A DNA stretch of 15,189 bases from JAUWQU01 sp964564285 (GTDB lineage Bacteria > Planctomycetota > Phycisphaerae > SM23-33), in assembly GCA_964564285.1 (NCBI GenBank), contig CAZMBZ010000115.1, forward strand, positions 1 to 15,189, written 5' to 3'. Shown here one piece after another: positions 8,501 to 15,176 of this stretch (position 1 is its first letter; every line of letters begins with the position of its first letter). Made by a program: the position numbers and the translations under genes. Below the pieces are notes generated by a model. The model was not told where the DNA came from and did not search any database. It worked only from the letters and a program-made list of their open reading frames with translations.

Positions 8501-11500
8501 CCGCTGGTGATGGCGAGCGAGCCGTTCGACGTCGAGGTCTCCACCAATGCCCCGGACGGCAAGCCGGTCGGCAAAGCGATGACGCTGTTCGTGCTTCGCC
8601 GCCAGACGCCCAAGGCTGACCCGGTGCTGATCGGCGTGCCGTGGATCAAGGCCCCGACCGCCCCGGCCGCAGAAGTGACCATCGAGGAGCACAAGGCCGA
8701 GACCAACCCGAAGACCGGTAAGGCAACGGTGAAGCTCAAGCTCAAAAAGGGCGGACAGTACATCCTCCGCGCCAGCGGCGAGGACCGCTTCGAGCAGGTC
8801 GTCACTTCCCAATCTATCGTAAACGTCTCCGACGACGAGGACGCCACCAAGCTGCGTTTCTTCGCCGACACCGACACGCTGCAAGTCGGCGGCAAGACCG
8901 CAATCCGGCTGCACTCGCGCGTCGACGCCAAGTTGGCCCTGCTGACGTACGAGGGCGAGACGATCATCGCCCACGAAGTCAAGGCCATCAAGAAAGGCTA
9001 CAACAAAATTCCGCTGACCGTCGGCCACGAGCACTTCCCGAACTTCCGCGTCGCCGTCAGCGTGATGGATGACCGGACGCTGCGGGCGGCCGCCAAGTCC
9101 TTCCGCGTCCAGCGGCAGTTGAACGTGACGGTCAAGCCCATCAAGGACACCTACGCCCCCGGCCAGAAGGCCAAGGTCGAACTGACCGTCAACGATCAGC
9201 TCGGCAAGCCCGTTGTCGGCGAACTGTCTCTGGCCCTGATCGACGAGGCCCTGTTCGCCGCCTTCCCCGATCGGACGCCGGCGATCCTCGACTTCTTCCA
9301 ACGCGACGCGACCCGCTACGCCGAGTTCCGGCTTGCCAGCACGTGCGCGTTTAGCTACGCGGCCACAACGCGGACGGTGGTAAAGGCCTACAAGGACGAG
9401 CAGCAACGCCTGGTCCGTCAGGCCCTGGAAGGGCGGGAACTCAATGAACTCCAGGCGCAGCTAAGCGCCGCTGGCAACTTCCGCCGAGCACCCAGGGCAA
9501 CGCCGCCGAACCTTCCGACGGCCACGTCGGCGATCAAACCTGGTACCACGAGAGGAAGCCTGTTCGCGGCCGACGAGAAATCCATCGCACTCAACGGAAC
9601 GAGTGCCGGCAGGGAAGCGGGGAAGAAGCTCGACTTCTACGCCCGTGGCAGCAGGTCGAGTTCCGCCAAGTCCTCTTCCGGTTCCGGCCGCGGTCGGCCC
9701 GGCGAGAATTCGACCGCCCAGCCGCGCCGCGAGATGCCCGAAGCCGGACGCTGGCTGCCCGCGGTGGTCACCGACGCCAACGGCAAGGCCGTCGTCGAGC
9801 TTCCTATGCCCGAGACGACCACGCAATGGCGGCTGACCGCTCGCGGCTGCACCGTCGAGACGCTGGTGGGTCAGGCCACCGCCAACGTGATCACGCGGAA
9901 GGACTTCTTCGTGGCGATCAAGACCCCGCAGATTTTCCAGGAAGGGGACAAGGTCCGCGTCCTGGCCCGCGTGCATAACCTCACCGCCTACGCCGGCCCG
10001 GTCGAACTGACGCTGACGCTGCTGGGCGGCGACGAGATGACCGGCAAGCTCGTCGAGCGGAAGACCAAGACCACCATCAAAGCCAACGCCTCGACCGAGG
10101 CCCTGTTCGAGGGCGTCGAGATCCCGCTGGCGGCGGCCCTGAAGCTGCAAGTGACGGCCAAGGCCGGCAAACTCACCGACGCCCTGGCCACCGTCGTTCC
10201 CGTCCGGCCGTGGGGTCTGGAATTCGCCGATCACAGCGGCGGCGTGGCCACCGGCGACGCGGCTGTCACGGTGCAGTTGCCCGACAAGCGCACGTACGCT
10301 TCCAAGTGGATGACCGTCACCGTCGGGCCGGACCTGAAACGCGCGGTCATCGAAATGGCTCTCCGCCAACGACCCCGCCCGCTGGGCCGGTGCATTATGC
10401 CTCCTCCCTATCCCGGCGGGAGCTTCACCGGCAGCGATTTGCTGGCGGTCACCTCGGCCCTGCGATACGCCAAGGCCGTTGGCGCCCCGCGCAGCGACTA
10501 CGAACGACTCGTCGCCAGCGCCCGCTCGCTTGCCAGCGCCCTGGTCGTCTCGCAACGCAGCGACGGCGGCTGGAGCTGGACCGGCGGCAAGGGTGGCACC
10601 GACTGGGCCGTGACAGCCATGAGCTTCTGGGCACTCTCCGAGGCCAACGTCCAGAACGTCGGCGTCAACCCCGACACGCTCGCCAAGGCCCGGGCCTGCC
10701 TGGCCAACACCTTCACCCGCCTGGCCGCTACCGACAATGACGCCAAGGCCGTCGTGCTGCACGCCCTGTCCGTCGGCGGCGGGGCCGACTTCGCCCACGC
10801 CAACCGCTTGCATCGCGAACGGAATGCACTGTCCCCCGCGGCGCTGGCGTACACGGCCATGACGTTCGCCAACCTGAAGCGTAACGAGTTCGCCGGCGAA
10901 TTGCTCGACGTGCTTGGCCAGAAAGCCGTCGTCGGCAAGCTCGGCCCCAAACCCGTGACCCACTGGGTCGCAACAGGCAAGCACGCGTGGATGAAAGACA
11001 ATGTCGAAACGACCGCCCTGGCCGTGATGGCCATGATGCGGGTCCGCCCGACGTCGGCCAAGATCGCCCCGGCGATCAACTACCTGATGAACCGTCGCCG
11101 CGGCTACGGTTTCGCCCCCGCCAAGGCCCACGGCCCGGCCGTCGGGGCCATCGCCGCCTACTACGCGGCCGGAAAGTTCGCCGCCGCCGACTACAAGCTC
11201 ACCGTGCTGGTCAACGGTAAGAAGCTCAAGACCATCGCCGGCAAGGGCGCGTCCGGCGCCGTCGAGCTGGCCGTGCCCGCCAAGCTGCTGGCCGCGGGCG
11301 AAAATCTCATCGAGTTCAGCATGGCCGGGCGGGGCCAATATTCCTACGCCGCGACCATTCGCGGGTTCTCCTCCGACCTGACCGACCCGAAATCGTGGAC
11401 CTACCCGTACCCGTCCGGGCGTTACTACCGTCACACGACGCTTGAGTATCGCGGCAAGCCGATCGGGGCGTCGAGTTCCTCGCCGGTCAAGAACATCGAG

Positions 11501-13591
11501 ATCGGCCAACGCGTGCGGGTGAATTCGGAGATCCATCACTACAGCAACTCACGCGCTAACTGGGGCTACCTGACCGTCGAAGAGCATCTCCCCGCCGGGA
11601 TGATGCTGGTCGACGGCTCCCTCTCCGGCCGGCACGTGCATCACGAAATCCACGATGGCAAGATCGTGATGTACTTCCCAGCCGGGCACTACCCCAGCGG
11701 CTACAGCTACGAATTGGTCGGCTACGCCACGGGCGAATACCGCGTGCTGCCAACGGTGATTCGCGACGCCCTGAACCCCGGCCGTATGCGGGTGGGGGGC
11801 AAGGCCGACCTGGTCGTGCTGGCCCCCGGGGCCAAGTCCGACGATCCGTACCAGATCAATACCTCGGAGCGCTACGCCCTGGCCAACTTGTACTTCCGAG
11901 ACGGGCTGTACAAGCAGGCGCTCGAGCACTTGGCGGTCCTGTTCAAGACGCAGCGCACCTACAACGAGCGCGACGTGGCGCGGATGCTGCTGTGGATTTA
12001 CACGGCCGATGGGTTCTACAACGCCCAGCAGATCGTCAAGGTCTTCGAGGTGCTCCGCGAACGCTTCCCGACGCTGGAGATTCCGTACGATAAAATCCTT
12101 CTGGTCGGCAAGGCCTACCGCGATCTCGGCGAGTTCGAGCGGGCGTACTTCGTGTTCCGCGCGACGATCGACGCGAGTTTCATCAACGATTCCAACGTCA
12201 GCGCCGTGTTGGAGGACGAGGGACAGTTCCTCGGCTCGATCGACTACCAGCAGGACCTGTGGCGCGAGTACCCCGACACTGCGGAGGTCACCACGGCGTA
12301 CTTCGCTCTCAGCCAGGCGTTGTACCAGAAGGCCCCCAAGGCCCACGAACTGGCCGCCCAGGCTAGGCAGCTCGCGCGGGTCAAGGGCCTGCCCGAGCCA
12401 GAGAACATGCCCAGCAAGGTCGAGATGCTCGCCGAGACGATCTCGCTGCTCAACAAGTTCCTGACGATGTACCCGACGAACCCGCTGGCCGACGACGCGG
12501 CCTTCTCGAAGGCCAACGCCTTCCTGGACCTCAAGCAGTACCAGACCGTCGTGAAGCTTTGCGACGCCTATAAGGGACGGTTTACGGGTGGCGAGTTCGT
12601 CAGCGGGTTCCAGTATATGACCGCCCTGGGCCACTTCTGGCAGCGGGACTACAAGAACGCGCTGGCCGCTGGGCACCTGGTCGCCAACGGGACCAGCAAG
12701 GACCGCGACTTCGCCCGCTACATTCTCGGGCAGATCTACCACGCCCAAGGCGCGCCGGCCGACGCGATCGACTGGTACCGCAAGGTCTCCGGGAAGTACC
12801 CCGACGCCAAGCAGGCGATCGACTACTTCGAGGCCAAGCGGGTCAGCCTGGACGAGGTGAACATCTTCCGCCCCGGCAAGAAGGTCGAGCTGACGCTGAA
12901 GTATCGCAACGTCAAGGAGGCGTTCTGCCAAGTCTACCGCGTGGACCTGATGAAGCTGTACCTGCGTGAGAAGAACCTGACGAATATCACGAAGGTCAAC
13001 CTCGCGGGCATCGCGCCGTTGGTCGAGCAGACGCTCGAGTTGGGCGACGGGAAGGACTACGTCGACAAGGAGCGCAAGACGACGCTGAAACTCAAGGACG
13101 AGGGCGCCTACCTGGTGATCTGCCGGGGGGATGACTTGTTCGCCAGCGGGCTGGTGCTGATTACGCCGCTGAAGATCGAGGTTCAGGAAGACGCCACGTC
13201 AGGACGCGTTCGGGCCAACGTGATCGACGCGGTCGAGGGCGGGTACGTCTCGGAGGTCCACGTCAAGGCCATCGGCAGCGCCGACACGGCGTTCCGCAGC
13301 GGCGAGACGGACCTTCGCGGCATCTTCGTGGCGGACAATCTCCGCGGCAAGGCCACGGTCATAGCCCGCCAAGGCGACGCCCGCTACGCGTTCCACCGCG
13401 GGGCATCCTGGCTCGGCGCCCCGGCGAATCGCCCGACAGCCAGACCGTCGAGGCAGCCACAACCCGGGCAGTTGGACTACCAGCAGAACCTGCGAATGCA
13501 AAACTCCACCATGCAACGCACCAACTGGCAGTCCTACGATAGCTTCCGCCGCAGCACCAATAAGGGAGTGCAGGTGCAACAGGCGAAGTGA
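5546..13591 (+). CDS. Giant exported alpha-2-macroglobulin-like protein with TPR arms at both ends
   Basis: A 2,681-residue protein; bacterial relatives trap or guard against proteases at the envelope and are often about 1,500-1,900 residues. Signal peptide 1-23 has a hydrophobic core and likely cleavage after LAAQA; a weak lipobox VLAC (C15) leaves lipid anchoring possible. Order by approximate residue: TPR repeats 30-570; first beta module 586-740; MG2-like domain 779-875 with YTDRSAYQPGQTVKLRA; MG3-like and further beta domains to 1185; bait-domain-like region (A2M_N_2) from 1190 with KDTYAPGQKAKVEL; Ser/Arg/Gly-rich bait-like segment 1312-1397; A2M domain from 1402 with GRWLPAVVTDANGKAVVELP; alpha-toroid thioester-type domain 1620-1870 with QRSDGGWSWTGG and VETTALAVMAMM; receptor-like beta domains to 2092; second TPR block 2099-2437; second beta module 2442-2599; Gln-rich tail. 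The CxEQ thioester motif is absent: the place reads GRCIMPPPYPGG (C1616). The second beta module resembles the first, so the TPR-beta unit looks duplicated. No pbpC partner is present. The frame is uninterrupted over 8 kb, arguing for a functional gene. Confidence 0.9.
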   Translation: MMLRQLISGMAVLACLAGPLAAQAKKPAKPTLLDEAKLSMRAKAFDEAAKTLDKHLVVKKAAAPDEATYLKALALHYTGKHADAVKVADTLLATFPKSPWLRKARFLKATSLIELRQFKAAEAIYEDEANRLLSESRKRKIAGVIIGFAEALATKPDPNDIGAPPPNYPKAYNLYSKALAMEIGRDLRDKVMFAKARTVQLAGNHGQAINDYRAYLAEFDPDWTGNVGSATRLAGQKRENPKPAGKHPLEARRGLSEALLAGGDHNAARVNLEDLLKLVPVVDGREDPKTVQLRADVRWLLVCSYRLPNPAGNELERAVKEARDYLASHPSSPQSVVAAWWIAQAYQAHGRADQAIEAYEQFLAGAIYKLPAGDAATDNLAGMGKSPAQFQNEWRKLAVYSVGQIRYGQKNYTAAREAWQRYINKYPNGPQWSACQRGMIDAEFQVAIEAMAQKKYDDARKLFAAFSTKHPLDGRVRQILFTVGQIDYAAARKLEANKGNKALIAAAYRRAIDHWNRLVSKYPNTDESSLALYRIGVIHEEKLDELAKALDAYRRLTWGSYASQARARVAVMTRKHLLVQTEQKFRTNEAAEVKIDVRNIEKLKFKQYFLDLEAYFRKTHTIGKVDQLDIDLIQPDKTWEVEIDKYAKYKPLTQTVEIPFPKGKAGVCIVNIGEDDLEATTLVIRSDLDVIVKSSRREALVFVQDMRQAKPAAGVELLLSDGKKVFATGTTGDDGVYRGKLGQLSSSTDVRVFALRDGSIASNALGLSGLRLSKGLSAKGYIYTDRSAYQPGQTVKLRAIIRDVVDGSYVPPRAKGYHVVVTDAAGRMIWQKFCDLSEFGTLHTQTALDARAPLGRYTVTAESGGKRYSSTFEVQRFKLEKMRLTVETDRPVYFRGETIKLTIDAQYYWGQPVVDKPVRYRLPDGRQFVVKTNAEGKIEVSYDTTGLTPRRAMAFSASIEGENVQALGQAYLARLGFGVAVKPSVPLVMASEPFDVEVSTNAPDGKPVGKAMTLFVLRRQTPKADPVLIGVPWIKAPTAPAAEVTIEEHKAETNPKTGKATVKLKLKKGGQYILRASGEDRFEQVVTSQSIVNVSDDEDATKLRFFADTDTLQVGGKTAIRLHSRVDAKLALLTYEGETIIAHEVKAIKKGYNKIPLTVGHEHFPNFRVAVSVMDDRTLRAAAKSFRVQRQLNVTVKPIKDTYAPGQKAKVELTVNDQLGKPVVGELSLALIDEALFAAFPDRTPAILDFFQRDATRYAEFRLASTCAFSYAATTRTVVKAYKDEQQRLVRQALEGRELNELQAQLSAAGNFRRAPRATPPNLPTATSAIKPGTTRGSLFAADEKSIALNGTSAGREAGKKLDFYARGSRSSSAKSSSGSGRGRPGENSTAQPRREMPEAGRWLPAVVTDANGKAVVELPMPETTTQWRLTARGCTVETLVGQATANVITRKDFFVAIKTPQIFQEGDKVRVLARVHNLTAYAGPVELTLTLLGGDEMTGKLVERKTKTTIKANASTEALFEGVEIPLAAALKLQVTAKAGKLTDALATVVPVRPWGLEFADHSGGVATGDAAVTVQLPDKRTYASKWMTVTVGPDLKRAVIEMALRQRPRPLGRCIMPPPYPGGSFTGSDLLAVTSALRYAKAVGAPRSDYERLVASARSLASALVVSQRSDGGWSWTGGKGGTDWAVTAMSFWALSEANVQNVGVNPDTLAKARACLANTFTRLAATDNDAKAVVLHALSVGGGADFAHANRLHRERNALSPAALAYTAMTFANLKRNEFAGELLDVLGQKAVVGKLGPKPVTHWVATGKHAWMKDNVETTALAVMAMMRVRPTSAKIAPAINYLMNRRRGYGFAPAKAHGPAVGAIAAYYAAGKFAAADYKLTVLVNGKKLKTIAGKGASGAVELAVPAKLLAAGENLIEFSMAGRGQYSYAATIRGFSSDLTDPKSWTYPYPSGRYYRHTTLEYRGKPIGASSSSPVKNIEIGQRVRVNSEIHHYSNSRANWGYLTVEEHLPAGMMLVDGSLSGRHVHHEIHDGKIVMYFPAGHYPSGYSYELVGYATGEYRVLPTVIRDALNPGRMRVGGKADLVVLAPGAKSDDPYQINTSERYALANLYFRDGLYKQALEHLAVLFKTQRTYNERDVARMLLWIYTADGFYNAQQIVKVFEVLRERFPTLEIPYDKILLVGKAYRDLGEFERAYFVFRATIDASFINDSNVSAVLEDEGQFLGSIDYQQDLWREYPDTAEVTTAYFALSQALYQKAPKAHELAAQARQLARVKGLPEPENMPSKVEMLAETISLLNKFLTMYPTNPLADDAAFSKANAFLDLKQYQTVVKLCDAYKGRFTGGEFVSGFQYMTALGHFWQRDYKNALAAGHLVANGTSKDRDFARYILGQIYHAQGAPADAIDWYRKVSGKYPDAKQAIDYFEAKRVSLDEVNIFRPGKKVELTLKYRNVKEAFCQVYRVDLMKLYLREKNLTNITKVNLAGIAPLVEQTLELGDGKDYVDKERKTTLKLKDEGAYLVICRGDDLFASGLVLITPLKIEVQEDATSGRVRANVIDAVEGGYVSEVHVKAIGSADTAFRSGETDLRGIFVADNLRGKATVIARQGDARYAFHRGASWLGAPANRPTARPSRQPQPGQLDYQQNLRMQNSTMQRTNWQSYDSFRRSTNKGVQVQQAK

Positions 13592-13631
13592 TTGCCGATC
13601 TGCGATTTTTGATTGCCGATTGAACAATCGG
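13590..13631 (+). repeat. Tandem motif and hairpin directly after the macroglobulin stop
   Basis: GATTGCCGAT occurs at 13590-13599 and again at 13611-13620, a 21-bp period; the first copy overlaps the TGA stop at 13589-13591. The second copy leads into a perfect inverted repeat, CCGATTG (13616-13622), AA, CAATCGG (13625-13631). No T-run follows on the plus strand, so it is at best a weak terminator. It may stabilise the 3' end of the mRNA. Short repeats of this kind are common between genes in planctomycetes, as far as I recall. Confidence 0.6.
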
Positions 13632-13721
13632 GTAGGAGGGGCCTCACGGCCTCGTCCTCCCACATGTAGCGGCTGTGGCGGCCCTGCCGGTTGGCCAGCC
13701 CGTTCTTCGGCATCTGGACGG

Positions 13722-13742
13722 CGTATGGTCCCAAAACTCGAC
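13722..13742 (-). repeat. Putative IS terminal sequence, copy 2
   Basis: Identical over 21 bases to 4844-4864 and in the same orientation, so the two copies form direct repeats 8.9 kb apart around the transposase relic and the macroglobulin gene. No transposase residue pattern could be recognised next to this copy. Confidence 0.55.
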
Positions 13743-14144
13743 CGGCCCTGTGGGTGAAGCGGACCAGTGAGTTTGATGCCCGCACAACATCCGAATAGAC
13801 TTGGGTTCTTGATCGTGCCGTGCCGCCTGGTAAACTCTTGTTTCACTGAGAATCGTGTGATTCTGGAGGCCTGCCAGTGTGCGACCAAGCGAGTTCGGAC
13901 ATACCTCTGCCCACCCGGCTGGCCTGTGGGCGGGGCCACTCCGCAAGGTGTGGATAACATCGGAAAGGGTGTATCAGTAAAACCGTGGCGCGGGGCGGGG
14001 TAAGAACGTATCGCCCACGCGTATGTCTACCCCGGACCGCTCGGGGCCTCAATCTTCAACTCTCCGTCGTTGCCCAAAGAACCTGCAACCATGGCATTCG
14101 GATCACAGCCCCGGCGATTCAACCGAGACCGCTTAGCGCCTGGA

Positions 14145-14209
14145 TAAATAGGATTCTAGTGCCCCATGCCCTTTTTCGTTTTGAGTTGCTTAGGAGCCAT
14201 CCTCGCGCG
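14145..14209 (+). repeat. Dispersed repeat copy B, first block
   Basis: This matches 2021-2095: TAAATAGGATTC, a spacer about 10 bp shorter, the exact 19-mer TTGAGTTGCTTAGGAGCCA (14181-14199), and CCTCGCGCG. Read on the minus strand, both copies give an RAR(M/L)APKQLK(T/K)KK peptide, but the frames diverge after it. Confidence 0.65.
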
Positions 14210-14415
14210 CGCTCGGCCGTCTACAGCATGCCTGGCGCAAAGCCATCCGGGTTTACCGAGGCCCATCATACTGACTGGCGGCAGCTCTGCCCCATGGCCG
14301 AGGCGAGTCGAACCGCAACCTCGATAACCCACCGCATTGACCAACACACTTGCGAGGCCAGTTCGGCGCGATCTGCGGAAGCGCCCAGCCGGCCGACCCG
14401 AAGGGAGGTGATTCG

Positions 14416-14560
14416 ATGAATCGACCGTGATGTCGGAGGCGTAGCTGTTCTAGCGTTGCTGGGTGGGGTCGTCACCGTGATCCTGAGCTACAGCCCCACG
14501 GGCGTAATAGTTCTCGCCGTGATTGCCTGGGTGGCCTTTGCCCTGCTCGGAGACAGGTGA
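14416..14560 (+). pseudogene. Small hydrophobic membrane protein with a +1 frame break
   Basis: A near-ideal ribosome binding site, GGGAGGTG at 14403-14410, stands 5 bases before ATG 14416, yet that frame reads only MNRP and stops at TGA 14428-14430. Skipping one base there gives DVGGVAVLALLGGVV, then a segment with SYSPTGVIVLAVIAWVAFALLGDR, to the stop at 14558-14560. That is about 47 residues in all. The two hydrophobic stretches, split by a short SYSPTG turn, look like a two-helix membrane hairpin. The strong start site and the long hydrophobic frame in the next phase suggest a real gene broken by a one-base insertion, an assembly error, or a programmed +1 shift at CCG-TGA. The upstream frame ends in an ATGA overlap with its start. 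I recognise no family. Confidence 0.45.
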
Positions 14561-14642
14561 CCAGTGCCAGCAGCACACAGGCCTCGCCGGGATGGTCCCT
14601 CGTGGACGGATCGGCGACAGCGTGGGCTGGGGCCTGCGACCG

Positions 14643-14790
14643 CCAGCACCCCGGCGGGCCGGTTTTTAGTATGGAAGGATCCAGTGGAGCAGGTTGCTTC
14701 ACTGGGGTGGCCCGTGAGGCCACAGGCAGGACGACCCAATCGCTCGACCTTCTGTTAGCTATCAGAGAACCGGACTCTGGGATTCGCCAC
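14643..14790 (+). repeat. Dispersed repeat copy B, second block
   Basis: This matches 2107-2258: CCAGCACCCCGGCG, GGATCCAG, TGGCCC, then a 45-base ungapped stretch ending TTCTGTTAG (TTCCCTTAG in copy A), and ATCAGAGAACCG. The match fades beyond about 14790, where the helix-turn-helix reading frame of this copy begins to show protein character. Copy A has nothing comparable there. Confidence 0.65.
14681..14705 (+). repeat. Hairpin inside repeat copy B
   Basis: CCAGTGGAGCA (14681-14691) and TGCTTCACTGG (14695-14705) pair over 11 positions with one G-T wobble and a 3-base loop. It occupies the same place in the repeat as the different hairpin of copy A (2157-2180). Confidence 0.55.
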
Positions 14791-14830
14791 GACCGCCGAG
14801 GTCGGCCCACGTTCGCCGATCGTCGTCGCC

Positions 14831-15082
14831 TTGGCTCGAGCGTACCGCTGGCAACGGATGATCGAGTCGGGCGAAGCGGGTTCCATGGGAAAGTTGGCCC
14901 GGACGTTCGACGTTGACCGGTCGTACGTCAGCCGAATGCTCAAGCTGACCAGCGTGGCGCCGGATACCGTCGAGGCCGTCCTGCATGGCGATGAACCGGA
15001 GGGGATCAACTTGCGGGAGTTGCAGAAGGGCCTGCCGGTGAGTTGGCAGGAGCAAAGGGAGAGGTGGAGCCGAAGAAGGTAA
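14831..15082 (+). CDS. Helix-turn-helix protein fragment, recombinase-associated type
   Basis: About 83 residues reading LARAYRWQRMIESGEAGSMG, then KLARTFDVDRSYVSRMLKLT, SVAPDTVEAVLHGDEP and a tail with GLPVSWQEQRERW. The central part is a DNA-binding helix-turn-helix (KLARTFDVDRSYVSRML). From memory, this sequence type occurs as small proteins beside, or as the tail of, large serine recombinases in planctomycetes and proteobacteria. The start is doubtful: TTG 14831 has no ribosome binding site, and protein-like sequence (GPRSPIVVA) continues upstream in frame to a TAG at 14756-14758. ATG 14858 and 14885 are later options. It is therefore probably the 3' remnant of a longer gene, though the frame itself is clean to TAA 15080-15082. 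No recombinase catalytic domain is in the window. Confidence 0.6.
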   Translation: MARAYRWQRMIESGEAGSMGKLARTFDVDRSYVSRMLKLTSVAPDTVEAVLHGDEPEGINLRELQKGLPVSWQEQRERWSRRR

Positions 15083-15099
15083 CGGCCCGGATCACAGGA

Positions 15100-15129
15100 C
15101 CAGTAGGGCACGCTTGCACGCCCTACTGG
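15100..15129 (+). terminator. Perfect 10-bp hairpin after the HTH fragment
   Basis: CCAGTAGGGC (15100-15109) pairs exactly with GCCCTACTGG (15120-15129) around a 10-base loop, starting 18 bp after the stop codon. The position suggests a terminator, but no T-run follows. It could equally be a recombination site or the end of a mobile element. Confidence 0.4.
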
Positions 15130-15151
15130 GTACTGTGTATCCGTCTTGCTG

Positions 15152-15176
15152 GCCCCAGGCTTAGGGGGTCTGGGGC
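15152..15176 (+). repeat. Second hairpin at the right edge
   Basis: GCCCCAG (15152-15158) and CTGGGGC (15170-15176) form a 7-bp stem with an 11-base loop, 22 bp after the previous hairpin. With the window ending at 15189, what follows is unknown. Confidence 0.45.

Larger units (their letters stand above)
13592..14415. other. Gene-poor accessory interval right of the macroglobulin
   Basis: I found no convincing gene here. It contains the hairpin after the macroglobulin stop, the second IS-end copy (13722-13742), a small AGAATC-GTGT-GATTCT palindrome near 13850, one perfect DnaA-box 9-mer at 13949-13957 and the first block of repeat copy B. On the minus strand at about 13650-13720 one frame reads NGLANRQGRHSRYMWEDEA, which looks protein-like and may be a sliver of a lost gene. 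An open frame at 13985-14419 on the plus strand has no family resemblance. Its last part, from ATG 14294, overlaps the next small gene by ATGA. Confidence 0.5.

Noticed and set aside
7052..11539. Very long open frames on the minus strand over the macroglobulin gene (about 784 codons at 7052-9406 and 692 at 9461-11539)
   Set aside because: Their translations are rich in Gly, Arg, Val and Leu with no recognisable domain, and the plus-strand frame has clear domains throughout. High GC with third-position bias leaves stops rare in the opposite strand.
13949..13957. TTATCCACA on the minus strand, a perfect DnaA box, as a sign of a replication origin
   Set aside because: Only one box was found, with no cluster, no AT-rich unwinding region and no dnaA, dnaN or plasmid rep gene nearby. 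A single 9-mer is expected by chance.
14564..14758. A 64-codon frame from GTG ending at the TAG in repeat copy B, with a similar frame ending at the same TAG in copy A
   Set aside because: The two copies differ by indels of about 4 and 2 bp on either side of GGATCCAG, so the frame is not kept across the block. The shared stop follows from DNA similarity.
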